Shown here in pieces: positions 47,301 through 58,200 of a stretch of DNA of 64,000 nucleotides. Made by a program: the position numbers and the translations under genes. The stretch's first letter is position 1. Each line of letters opens with the position of its first letter. The notes under the pieces were generated by a model. The model made no database searches, was not told the origin of the DNA, and worked only from the letters and a program-made list of their open reading frames with translations. This stretch comes from Yamagishiella unicocca (lineage: Eukaryota; Chlorophyta; Chlorophyceae; Chlamydomonadales; Volvocaceae): assembly GCA_003116995.1 (NCBI GenBank), contig BDSL01000015.1, forward strand, positions 930,001-994,000. Reading direction: 5' to 3'.

Positions 47301-50300
47301 CCGTTACTCGGGCGCGCAGATCAAGGAGGTGATGAACAACCTGCCCACGCGCCACCAAACGCTGCTGTTTAGCGCCACCATGCCCAAGGTAACGAGGAGC
47401 GAGACCACGTGGGGTGGGGTTGGTGCGACCGCGTGGCTGGGGTGACGTGTCCAGTACGACAGTAGCGGTATAGCAGCAGCAGGAGGCGATGGGTACGGGT
47501 AGAGGAAGCTGGGGGGCCGGGTGGGCCTGTTGGCTGCGAGCGGCACGAGCGGATGAGGTCTCATGCTGATACGCAGGGAAGGGTGGACGAACAAAACACG
47601 GACGGGGGCGGGGCTGGGTGATTCGCGGGGGTGGCCGGATGATGCGCTGTGAGTAGGGATCGAGTGGCCTGGTATAAAGAAGGCGGGGGTTTATTTCCTC
47701 CTGGGGAGGGGGGAGTAAGGTGCGGATGCTCCGTGGCGGCTTTCCTTGCCCCGGGCGCAGGCGCTGCGGGGCGGAGGGAGGGTGGAGGGCGGTGTCTGAG
47801 AGGAGGGTTGCGAGGAAGACCCGTGGATGCGAGAAAAACCGTTTAGGACAGACGATTCGAGATGCATGCCTGGGGGGTGGTGGTGGCATAAAGGCCCGGT
47901 TACACGACATGGGGGTGCCTGGGGGGGGTGACGCCGGCGGGAAGGTGTGCGCCGTTCCTAGGGAGCTCGCCGTGGGGCGCCGCAGCCAGTGGCCCAGGGG
48001 GGGGGGGGCGGAGCAGGGTGACGGGGAAACGGTCGGGGGGCTTGCGTTGGTCTCTGCTTCGCCATGAGGCCCCCGCGTACCACAAACTGCCGTTACCAGC
48101 CCGCACCGGTGGTGTCCACTGCCTGCCCCCCCTGGCTCCTGCCTCAACCTCTCCCCGCACCTTGCCCGCCGCCCAGCCCTCATCATCAACCCCCGACCCC
48201 TCTTGTTCTGCGCGCAGGAGATTGAGGCGCTGGCACGCGCCTACCTCACCAAGCCGGTGACGGTCAAGGTAAGCGCCCCAGGGTGCACCACCTCCCCGCG
48301 GAGGGGGTCATGGAGGAGGGGGGGGGAGAGGGCGCCTCCCTGCGGGGGGGGGGTGTTTCTCGAGGGGCGGGGTGGAGGGGTGGGGTGGAGGGGGCGCGGA
48401 CCCCCAGGCTCCAGTGGACGCTCCAGCTGGTTTAATGACCATCCGCTCCGCGGGGTCATGTGAGGAAGTGCCCGGGGACGGGTCTTCCAGGCTCTTGACG
48501 GACTAGGCCGTGATGCGGTGGCCGTGCTGCGGCGGTCCGGTGAGCCATCGCGGCCAGAGGTGCTGGCTGGCAGGCGGCCGCGGAGGTTCCACTCGGGGTG
48601 ATAGAGCGAAGTGTGGGGGAGTCGGCGAGAGGGGCGTATGTGACTGCCACAGGGGTCGGGCCGTGGTGACACGGGCTGGGTTGACACGGGCTGGGTTGAC
48701 ACGGGCTGGGGTGTCGGTCGGGGTGTCGGTCGCGTGCCTGCGGTTTGGAAGGACGGCTCGCCTTTCGTGCCCCTGCGGCCGGTCTCTCCCCCCCGGCAGC
48801 CCCTGTTCATCTTACACTTCTCCACAGCACATTCCCGTAGCCCCTTCCCGGCCAGCTCAACACGCCGCTGCTGCCCTCGCATGCTCGAGTCAGGCTACAT
48901 GCGTTGGCTGGTGGGCCGCGCAGAGGCAGCGGTTGGTCGTTGCGTTCGTTCGTGCGACCACCTGCGTGCACCTCGTCGTTGTCCGCCACCTGCCCCCATC
49001 TCCTCCCGCCCCGTTAATCACTGCCCGCCCCGCCCTTTCACCCCTGCATCTCCCCCTCCGTCCTTCACTGGCCCCCCTCCGCCCCTGCATCTCCCCTCGC
49101 CAGATCGGCGCGGTGTCCACCCCCACCGCCAACGTGTCGCAGCGGCTGGAGCACGCACCCGAACCTCAGAAGCTGGACATCCTGGTGGCCCTCATCTCGC
49201 AGGAGGTGGGGACATGGGGGCGTTTCGGGGGGAGGGACGGACAGCGGGAAAATCCGTGGGAGCAACATAGGAGGGAATTAGGCAGGTGCGGTAACTGGGT
49301 AAGTGAAAGAAGCTCGGCGGCGAGGGTGTTGGGAGCACAGCAAACCGACATTAGGGGAACCTGGTGGCGATGGGGGGTATGGCTTGGTTGCGGAGGCCGT
49401 GTGAGAGGTGGTGATTGGGGAGGTGGTGATTTGGGAGGCCTCGGGTGAGGTGGTAGCTTGATGCCAGAGGGGATCGAAATTAGTGTTTGCAGTCTGGTAT
49501 AAGGGATCGAACTGCCGGGAGGAGCAAAGCACAGCGAGGGTTGGGGATCAAGTGGCCACAAGAGGAGCATCAAGTTGGTCTCTGCGCCAGTCGAGGGGTG
49601 TGCGGCGCAAGGCCAAGGGGTGGGCGTAGAGAGTAAACCGGACCGGACTTGTTGGTGGGTTGGGGGGGTTTTGAGGGGCAATGTGTGCTTCGTGTCGGGT
49701 CGGCGGGACAAAGATCCAGGGAGGTCGTTGCTGGCGAGCAGAAGGCGGTGTGTAAGGAATGTTGCAGCTACCCGGGCTCGACCCGTGGGTCTCTGCTCTG
49801 CCCTGTATTTGCGAAGGGGAGGTAGGGACCATGAGGTACAGCGCTGTGGGCAGGTGGACCGGACAGCGCAGGCTCCTCCGCCTGCCGCCAGCCGCTACAC
49901 ACGCTGCTGCTCCTCTCCACTGACTGCCTGGCGCCTCACCGGGCTCATGCCCGGTGTCATGCGCTGTCCCCCCCTTCCCTTCCGGTGACCCTCATATCCA
50001 TCCGCGACCGCGGCACGTCACGCCGCCACCACCGCGGCCGTTCGTGTCAGCACTGCTCCCGCCAGTACCTACCCGTTCCTGTCCGCCCCCGCCCCCCCCG
50101 CCCCCGCTACTCCCCCGCTCTGCCGCAGGTTGCTGCGGAGGCCGCCGGCGGCCCGCCCGTGCCGCTGACCATTGTGTTCGTTGAGCGGAAGACCCGGTGC
50201 GACGAGGTGGCTGCGGCGCTGAGGGAAGAAGGCATCGTGGCCAACGCGCTGCACGGTGGCCTGAACCAGGTGCGGCACCACCACCCTCACCGCCACCAAC

Positions 50301-52708
50301 AGACCACCAACACCACCAGCACCAGCACCGCGACCATTACCACCACGGCTGTTGCTGCTGTTGCTGCTGCTCTTCACCACCATAGCTCACCTCGTCGCAG
50401 CGGGTCTTTTCCGCCCACCTCCAGCTCCCACGTGCCCCCGCATGTTCGCTCGCTCGCTCTTCCCGTGCGTAACACACGGATACCACGTGGTCCTCTTCTG
50501 CATCAACTCGCACCCGTCCCCGCGATCCCCTGCCTTAAACCTCCCCCGGCTGTCCCGGGTACACGGGTTTCCCTTGCAAACCCCGCCTTTTCCTGGCTGA
50601 CCGGGTCTTCTCGCCAAAGAAATCCCGGTGTCCTATCCCCTCGGTCTTCCTGCCCCCACCCGTTCCTCTTCTTCCTCCCGTGTCGTGCCGCCCCCCAGAG
50701 CGAGCGCGAGGCCGCCCTCCGCGACTTCGCTCGCGGCGACATCAAGGTGCTGGTGGCCACCGACGTGGCGTCTCGCGGTCTGGACATCAAGGGTATCGGC
50801 CACGTCATCAACATGGACCTGCCCAAGACATTTGAGGACTACGTGCATCGAATCGGTGAGGGCCGTGGGGATGGAGGGAGGGAGGCAGGGAGGGAGGCAG
50901 GGAAAAGCCCGCAGACCGGCAATGCCGGGGAGGTGATGGGCACGAGAGGCCCTGGCGGCATCGCGGGATGCGGCCCTGGCTGGGCGGGGTGGTGGGGTGT
51001 CAAGGAAGGCTCGTGGATGCGAGAAAAACCGTGTAGAACAGACGTGGGGGGGTGGGCGGGTGGGGGGCGGGGCGGTTTACGTTTGGGGTTGGGGGCCCGT
51101 GTCGTGGTGCTCCCTCGACCGACCAAACCAAAATTAGCCTCGCCGCGGGATCCAGAGCCGCAGCCACGAACCCAGCCCTCATCCGCTGCCCCCTCCTGGG
51201 CCTCACCCCTGCCGCGCGACAAGCGCCATACACACCAACCCTGCCCCCTCCCACGCCCTCCCCTCCCCCTCCCCTCCCCCCCAGGTCGTACTGGTCGCGC
51301 CGGCACCAAGGGCCGGGCGACCTCCATGTGGAACGACCGCGACAGCTTCCTAGTGACGCAGATCAAGCAGGTGGGGCCGGGGGTCGTTGGAGGAGACCCG
51401 TAGGTCGGCAGCAGGGGTCTGGGGAGTTGGCTGCTGGATTGGGAGCGGGACCTGGCATGGCATGGCCCGGTGGCGCAGATGGACGCGAGAGAGGAAGGGC
51501 GGGGGAGCCCTCAGGGGAAGCGGGGCCCGGGGGCCTCCTCCTCCCGACCCCACCGACCTCACGGCGGCAGGCAGCGACGCGAGCTGCGTGTGTGAGGGCG
51601 CCCCGCCGACACTGGGGCTCGGGGGAAGGGGAGAAGACCCGGTTACACGACATAGGAGATGGGGGGCCGGGGGAAGGGGTGGATGAGGGGAAGGGGTGCG
51701 TGAGGCGGGCAAGCCAGCAAGCGTGTTTTTCAATGTGCCTTTCGGTCGCCCCACCTGGGCAGCCCGCCATGCGTTCGTCTGCCCCTCTCGCACTCACCCG
51801 CCTCTTCGCTCCTCGTCCCCTGCGGCCCCGACCGCCCGCAGGCGCTGTCTGAGCTGGAGAAGGGCAACGGCTTCGCCTTCGCCACCGGCAAGGAGGCTCG
51901 CAAGGAGGAGCGGCAGCTGGCGAGGGAGTTCAAGTAGGTGGTTGTCGGTTGGGTGGTGGCCTAGTTGTGGGGAGTTGTGGGGAAAAGGGCTAGTAGCTGG
52001 GGAGGCCAAGGGGGTTGCCGGGCTGGGGCCACCACGCAGCCGCCGCCGCATCGCGGCCGGGCTGTGCGCCGCCCCTGCCCTGCCTCCTCCAGCTGTCTCC
52101 TCCTCCTCCTTCTCCTCCTCCTGAGCCCATGAAAGGTCTGCCTCAGCCCATGAAAGGTGCCCGGCCCACGCCTTGCTTACGGAGCCGGGCATACTCTTGC
52201 ACCGGTATACTCCTCGGGGCTTGGGCGGCTGCCCGCGTGCACAACATGACAGCAGCTGTCCCCCAAGCAGTCCCCAGCCGCCTTCCGCCTGTGGGCCTGC
52301 GTCTCCCGCCGCCGCCGCCAGTACCGCCCCCGCCAGCACCCCCTACTCCTCCGCAGCCTGGCACACCGCCGCCGCCTCCCCCCCCCGTCTCCTGTCTGCT
52401 CCGACCTCCGACTTAAGCCTCCTCAACCAACTTCTCCCGCATGCATCTCGAAACGCCTGTCCCAAACGGTGTTTCTTTCGTACACGGGTCTTCCTTTTGC
52501 CCCCCCTCCCCCGCCCGGGTGTTAACGGATACGCCCCTTGCGCGCCTCCTCTACAACCCGCAGCAGGTCCCAGATGGGTAACACCGGCTCCGGTCTGCTG
52601 ACCACCGGCACCGGCACCGTCAAGGTTGACGACAAGTACGCGCACATGGCGGCCGCGGCACCTGCCACTGCGGGGACCGGAGTGGCGGACGCGGCTTGGG
52701 ACGACTGA
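44312..52708 (+). CDS. DEAD-box ATP-dependent RNA helicase, 11 exons, 601 aa
   Basis: Unwinds or remodels RNA using ATP. Exons 44312-44731, 44904-45218, 45651-45881, 47320-47388, 48218-48268, 49104-49205, 50129-50269, 50699-50855, 51285-51370, 51842-51933 and 52567-52708 close in phase. The N-terminus [10 protein letters not shown] and a Gly/Ser/Arg-rich region of about 80 residues recall Ded1/DDX3-like proteins. Core motifs are complete: Q motif PTPIQAQ (175-181), I AETGSGKT (197-204), Ia PTRELAQQ (234-241), Ib TPGR (285-288), II DEAD (309-312), III SAT (340-342), [34 protein letters not shown]. The C-terminal helix [15 protein letters not shown] is followed by a Gly/Thr/Ala tail ending AAWDD. 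The precise subfamily and RNA target are not deducible. Intron 3 (1.4 kb) and the later introns carry minisatellites and dispersed elements. Confidence 0.95.
46690..46945. repeat. 29 bp minisatellite, 8 copies, helicase intron 3
   Basis: Unit gagaggggtgtggcaccctt followed by cttccccgg, with single-base variants. It is open in all six frames, which produces spurious frames of 126-261 codons. Confidence 0.93.
47806..47871 (+). repeat. Dispersed intronic element, copy 2 (full)
   Basis: Full-length form: gcgaggaagacccgtggatg, cgagaaaaaccgtttaggac, agacgattcgagatgcatgc, followed by a G-run. Helicase intron 4, sense orientation. Confidence 0.85.
48664..48725. repeat. 15 bp minisatellite, 3 copies
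   Basis: Units gacacgggctgggtt, then two gtgtcggtcgg units, in helicase intron 5. Confidence 0.8.
51000..51043 (+). repeat. Dispersed intronic element, copy 3
   Basis: Helicase intron 8, sense; variant gaaggctcgtggatgcgaga then aaaaccgtgtagaacagacg. Confidence 0.85.
52440..52500 (-). repeat. Dispersed intronic element, copy 4
   Basis: Helicase last intron, inverted. More diverged: atgcatctcgaaacgcctgt, then cccaaacggtgtttctttcg, then tacacgggtcttcc. Confidence 0.75.
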
Positions 52709-53993
52709 GCGATGAGGGGCAAGCGGCCAGCTACGAGGAAAAGGAGGAGGAAGAGGAGGAGGGGATGAGGAGGAGGAGGAGGAGCAGGGGGCGGCGGGAA
52801 GGGTGACTAGGGGCCGCCCCGCGGCGTTGGAGGAGGAGGGAGGAGGTGCTCCGAGGGCCTGCCGGGCCGGCAGCGCCCGCCTGCCGCGTTGCGGGCGTTG
52901 TGCGGCCGCCGTCGTCGCTGTCGCCGCCGCCGTGGCCGGTCACTGCCGATGGCTTCCGTACACAAGCGCGCGAGCGCGCGTGCATGCCCCTTCCCCTTTG
53001 GAGCGCCGTCGTCCGTCGTCGTGACACCCCACACTGCCGCTGCGCGGGCAGCAGGGGTGCGTAGTGGGTGGGCCACTGCCGGGGCCAGAGAGCTCATGAG
53101 GGAGGGGGGCGAGGGGGTGTTCCGTTCTGCACAGTCTGGGCTGCCGTACATGTTGTGGGGTACACGGGCAAGGCGAGCATTGCTCCTTGGTTCCCACTCT
53201 TCTTAGGTCAGGGCCTCGCGGCTTATGTTGTTGTGGGTTTCGAGGAAGACCCGTGTTGTGTGTGAGTGGGCAGTCAGGTCGGTTGTGCGGAGAGCCCGCG
53301 AGGCTGCTTGCCTGCATGCATGCGTGCTCCCTTTTCACGCGACCCGCGGGTCGCTGCGTTCGCGACGACGCGTTGCAGAACACGTTGTCGTCCGAGCGGC
53401 CCTTTGGGTAGGTTCCCGGACTCAGTCGGTTTCCGCTCCATAGTGGTCGGTGGAAGAAAAGAGAGGCTTCGCTGACCCCGCGGCCCCCTTATTGCCGCCC
53501 TAGCCTGCGACCCTGGCTGTCGCCCTAGTCTGCGACCCTAGCTGCCACCCTCTAGATCACCTGCGGACCAGAGGCGACCCGAGCGCCAAAGGCGCCGAGC
53601 AGTGGTCAGACTGGGCGGCGGAGGGCAGCGTAGCGCCGACGCACTTTGTCGAGGCGGGGGGGGGGGTAGGTGGAGCAGGTGTGACCAGTTTTGCAGGACT
53701 GCCCCGGCTTTTGGGGGCATGATGACGGTCGGTTCGCGAGAAGATGATTTTCAGGTGTGATGATGTTTGTACGTTTGTTTTCCTGTCTCTCACTCCCAAA
53801 GCCTTTTGTTTGTTTCAACACGGTGCATGCCTGGCGGAGCGGTAGGGAGGGCCGCGGCGGCGGCGGCGGCGGCAGGTGTTGTCACACCAGGGTCTCTGGT
53901 GGTTTATGCCCTCTCTGCCGTACATATCGTACTTCTTGGGTAGCCGGGCCTGGTGCCGTACCCTGGACGTCTTGGATCAGCCCCCCGGACGTT
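52709..53993 (+). other. Helicase 3'UTR (long), no gene
   Basis: Starts with an agg-rich purine tract (52730-52800). No TGTAA occurs before 53994, so a 3'UTR of about 1.3 kb is implied, long for this group; an alternative signal may be used. A diverged fragment of the dispersed element (gtttcgaggaagacccgtgt) lies at 53230-53250. Confidence 0.4.
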
Positions 53994-53998
53994 TGTAA
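53994..53998 (+). terminator. Poly(A) signal TGTAA for helicase gene
   Basis: tgtaa followed by cacaacccaacc; first perfect signal after the helicase stop. Confidence 0.5.
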
Positions 53999-54430
53999 CA
54001 CAACCCAACCCAACCAGCCCACGTCAGCGGCAAGGGGTTTAGGTTTTTAGGGTTTTAGATCGTGGCGACGCCTGCCGTTAGGCAGCACCCCTCGGCGTCC
54101 CTCAGTCAGGCCGCGGCGCAGGAGGAGCAGTTGAGCCTGACTCCTACACATCGCTGGCCTGTTGCGGGGCCCGTAGCCAGAAGGCCATTCGAGGATCACC
54201 TGCCGCTACCCTTTTGCCTACTTCCCACTCCCCCATGATCGCAGCCCCATGCACGTCGGCCTCTTAACCAGCCGCCCTGACCGTCGGCTCCCTTCCCTCG
54301 ACGCACGATTGTTACAGTGGTCTCCCAACCCAAAAGAGAGAAACCGGGGGTGCATGAAAGAGATGGAGGTGACGCGATGAGTGGTGCCCTCCCTTGCTGC
54401 TCCTCAGGTACATGGCACCCTAAAACCCCC

Positions 54431-54435
54431 TTACA
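54431..54435 (-). terminator. Poly(A) signal TGTAA for HECT ligase gene
   Basis: TGTAA on the minus strand about 780 bases past the HECT stop, 430 bp from the convergent helicase signal. A second candidate lies at about 54313. Confidence 0.45.
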
Positions 54436-54525
54436 ACCCTCCAAAGAAACCCTCCGTCAGGTGGGGCGAAAGGGCGTGTTAACATGCGTTGGCGGAACCG
54501 TAAACCCCGTCTCCAAGTGACCAAC

Positions 54526-54721
54526 TTTCAGTCGGCGTGCGTTCCGCCGATGCAGGAGATCGCACGATTGGGTATCGGAATCCAGGCGCCCCGACCCATC
54601 AGGGATTCAGGGTCCGGTGCTACTTTCAGTCGGCGTGCGTTCCGCCGATGCAGGAGATCGCACGATTGGGTATCGGAATCCAGGCGCCCCGACCCATCAG
54701 GGATTCAGGGTCCGGTGCTTC
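54526..54721. repeat. 98 bp tandem duplication, 2 copies
   Basis: tttcagtcggcgtgcgttcc starts both copies (54526 and 54624); the copies are practically identical through ggattcagggtccggtgct. Located in the HECT 3'UTR between the stop and the proposed poly(A) signal. Confidence 0.95.
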
Positions 54722-54991
54722 TAGCGTCCCTAGCGTCACAACGACCGACCCCACACGAACGAAGTCCGCCAGCACATCGCGCTGTAACGAATACATCATC
54801 ATCGTGCACCTGATGCCGCGCTGAGCAGCGCCACGCGGCGCATAACTGTTTTTGCCTGTTGCGTCGCGGTAAGCAGCGCCCTGCCCGCCAGCCCTCCTGA
54901 CCCGGCCCTCCCAGCCTGTCCCTCGGAAGGGGCGCCCTACCCGAACCAAACCGTCCCCCTCTCCCCACGCAATCACCCCACCTCCTAGCAC

Positions 54992-55042
54992 CTCGTCTGT
55001 CCTATACGATTTTTCTCGCATCCACGGGCCTTCCTCACAACC
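54992..55042 (-). repeat. Dispersed element, copy 5, in HECT 3'UTR
   Basis: cgtctgtcctatacgatttt then tctcgcatccacgggccttc; the only clear copy outside an intron. Sense with respect to the HECT gene. Confidence 0.8.
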
Positions 55043-55212
55043 TCCTAGCACCTACACTCCTCAAGTACGAGGCGCCGGCCCCATGACGTTGGCAGCCGCA
55101 ACCACCGCCGTGCCGCCCTCAACCACGCGTAGACTGGCTCACCTACCATAATGGTACACCTCGCCCCTTCCTTCGCCCAGTCCCTCAAGGCCCTCAGCGA
55201 CCGCCGCGCGCA

Positions 55213-58200
55213 CTACGAGAGTTCGAATCCCGCCCCTGACGTGATCGAGTACAACAGCTTGGCTTTGAGTGTGGAGGCGCGCCGGTAATTGGGTAGCTTG
55301 AGCATGTTGTAGCAGGTGCTGGCGGAGGGCAGGCGGTCCACGTCGCGACCGCCGATGGCCGCGAACAGCCCCGCCTCGCTGTCCACCTGGAGGTGCACGG
55401 ACGAGGGTGGGTGGGGCCGGCGCGACCCGCGGTCGGCGTGCGTGTATGCCAGGGCGGGCTAGAGTCGGGGTGGTGGGGAGTGGCGACAAAAGCGCCGATT
55501 CCGAGACATACGCAACAGAGCGCAGAGCCACCCTCACCCTCCCACGGTGTTGTGGGGGGAGGGGGCCCCTGGGAGGCAGGCGTCTTAGCAGGGCCGAGAC
55601 CTCAGCACCGTCGATAATGTTTGGAGGCCCCCCATCCCATCAGCAAGCAGAGCCCTCGGTCGCTTTCCCCACGCCAAACGCAAAGGACTCCGTTGCCCTG
55701 CCCTCAGATCACATGACTTAGCGTGGGGATGCAAACACACGCCAGCTAGGAGCGCCCCGCCAGCTGTAGCCGCGCCGAGGTTCTGCCCCTCGGGCGCGGT
55801 GGGGGTGCCAGGGTGGTTCCGCAAAACCCTGACTGTCGCCTGCCGTACCTTGTGGACGGTGAGCGGCGGCTGCAGGTAACGGAAGCCCCCCAGCGGCGGC
55901 CGACTGCAGCTCGTGACGAAGCGCAGCAGCGCCGACTGCTGGGCGGGGGTCAGCTCCGAAACCACGCGCCAGAAGAGTTTGACCGTGGTGGAGGTGTGGT
56001 CGTAGCCCCCGCTGTACCGCGCCCAGCGGCGCATGTCGACCACGTCCAGGGGGGCGGCGCCGGTGCCGCCGGGGCCGTCGGCGGCGGCGCCCGAGAGGAG
56101 CTGGTTGATCTCCCGCGGGTTGAAGAGCCGCAGGGAAGCCTGCGGGCCGCAGACGCGAGCATAAAATGCAGGTCCTAGACGTAGAAGTAACTAACTGTTA
56201 CAGTAGTGGGCCCCTGACCAGAAGGTAGAGCCATCGGGCGCATCGCCTGACACTGCAAGAGTGGCGTGCGGTGCGTTGGGGAGGTACGCAGCGATCGAAT
56301 GCGCCGACCGCGACTCGAACAGGGTACCATGCGGGTCGGTGTCGGGTGACGCCCTGACGCGCAGTGCGCACGGCACACGGCAGGGCAGGGTTCACAGCGG
56401 GCAGGGCGGCGGCGGTTTACCAGCCTTGCCAGCCCTTGTCACCCCCCCCCCCCGCCTTGCAGTTCTCCAGCATGCATCTCAAAATTTCTGTTTTAAACGG
56501 TTTTTTCGGGCATCCACGGGTCTCCCTCGAACCCCGCCTTGCAGTCGGGTTACCGGTTCTTTTATTGTAAACCCCTGCCTTACAGCGGCGCACCTGGGGA
56601 ATGAGATTGAAGAGGCCCCGGGCAAAGGCCGCTGCGGGCGCCCCCAGCTTGCCGTTGAGGTGCCAGTCCGCCAGCAGGTGGCAGTAGAGGAGTCGAGAGT
56701 CGTTGCTGGGGAGTCGTTGTTTTGGGGGTGACGACAGGAACCGCGTGCACGACAGGAGGTTCAAGGGGTGGGTAGAGAGGAAAGGGGGATGGGTCACTGG
56801 AAGCCGGATCCAGAGAGGATGTCATCACACGGCATCCGCCGCCGCGTCTTCCCCCTTCCGTGCCTCTCTCCCCCTTCATCCCTCCGCACCTTCCCCCTGA
56901 ATCTCCTCCCCCCTGCTCCCTGCTTCCTGCGTGTAACCGGGTCTTGTACGCCACCCCTTCCCCCTGCTCACGTGACGGGCGTGTCCCCCCGGCCCGGCAG
57001 CAGCTCGTGGTGCGCGGGGCTGCCGAAGTAGTCGGTCTCCGCCGAGAAGGTGAGGCACAGGTCGGACACGTCACCCTCGTAGCGCTTGACCTGAAGCCGG
57101 GGCAGAGGGGCGGAGGGTCAGAGGGGCGGAGGGGCGGAGGGGCAGAGGGGGGTGGCAGGACCGGGGCCGGGCGTGGGCGGAGCCGGGGGCAAGGAGCGGG
57201 TGCGGATAATGCGAAGGCGAGGGCCGAGGAGATGTGGCAGTGGGTCACAGCAGCCTGCTGTTGATTACAACCCAATCATTACAAATAGTTTAACATTTGA
57301 ACTGTGGTCGGTAGGTGGGCTGGTAGCTGGGTGCATGTAGGGCATGCAGGCATTAGGCTTGGGGATCGAACACGGGCGGGGAGCGAAGCGAAGGTAAGGG
57401 ACCCCCTGACTGAGCGCGCGTCCGGGGGCCAAGAGGCCCCAGGAGGGCGCCGGAGGTGGGCCGCCAGGCGGACCTCACCGTGAGCAGGTTTCGGTGCAGC
57501 TCGGGGTCCAGGGAGGCCAGGTCGTCGAACAGCGGCTGGCGGCCCTGTGCATGTGTCGTGTGAGTGGGCCACCGGTTGGTTAGTTGGTTAGTTGATTGGT
57601 TGGTTAGGTCAGCTCGTGCGCCGGGTTTGCAGGTGTGCGGGCGCGTGCGTTCCGTAGCGATCAGTAGCACGAAGCGTGTGTGTATTCCCCTGCTGGTTCC
57701 CGGCCCCTCCCCGGGGGGCCTCCGCGGGCTGCCTCATAATCCGGATCCACCGCACCTGCAACCTGGCGACGAAGAAATGCGCGAATGGCACGGGCAGCAG
57801 GATACCCTCGTACAGGGCCTTCCCGAACATAAGGCCTGGGAGGGGAGCATTACACTTGGTGAGGCGGTGTTGGGATGGGGTAAGGGGGAGGGTACGGCAG
57901 CCGAGTACGGCGGGCAACACAAGCCCCGCTCCGGATCGCCTCCCCTTCGCTCGGCCCGACCCCCGACCCACATCACAGTGCCCCCCGCCCACCACTGACT
58001 CCCTACATCCCCTACATCCCCGCCGCCCGCCCCCCCCACCCCCCACCCCACCCACCCACCCACCCACCCATGAACTCCAGCAGCGCCAGCCCCCCGTCCA
58101 GCCTCTCGGCGGCGGGGTTGGGGTAGGCCAGGCCGTCGGAGGTGGAGGTGAACAGCCCGTAATTGGCGTCCAGGCCTGGAAGGGAGGAGGGGAGGGGAGG

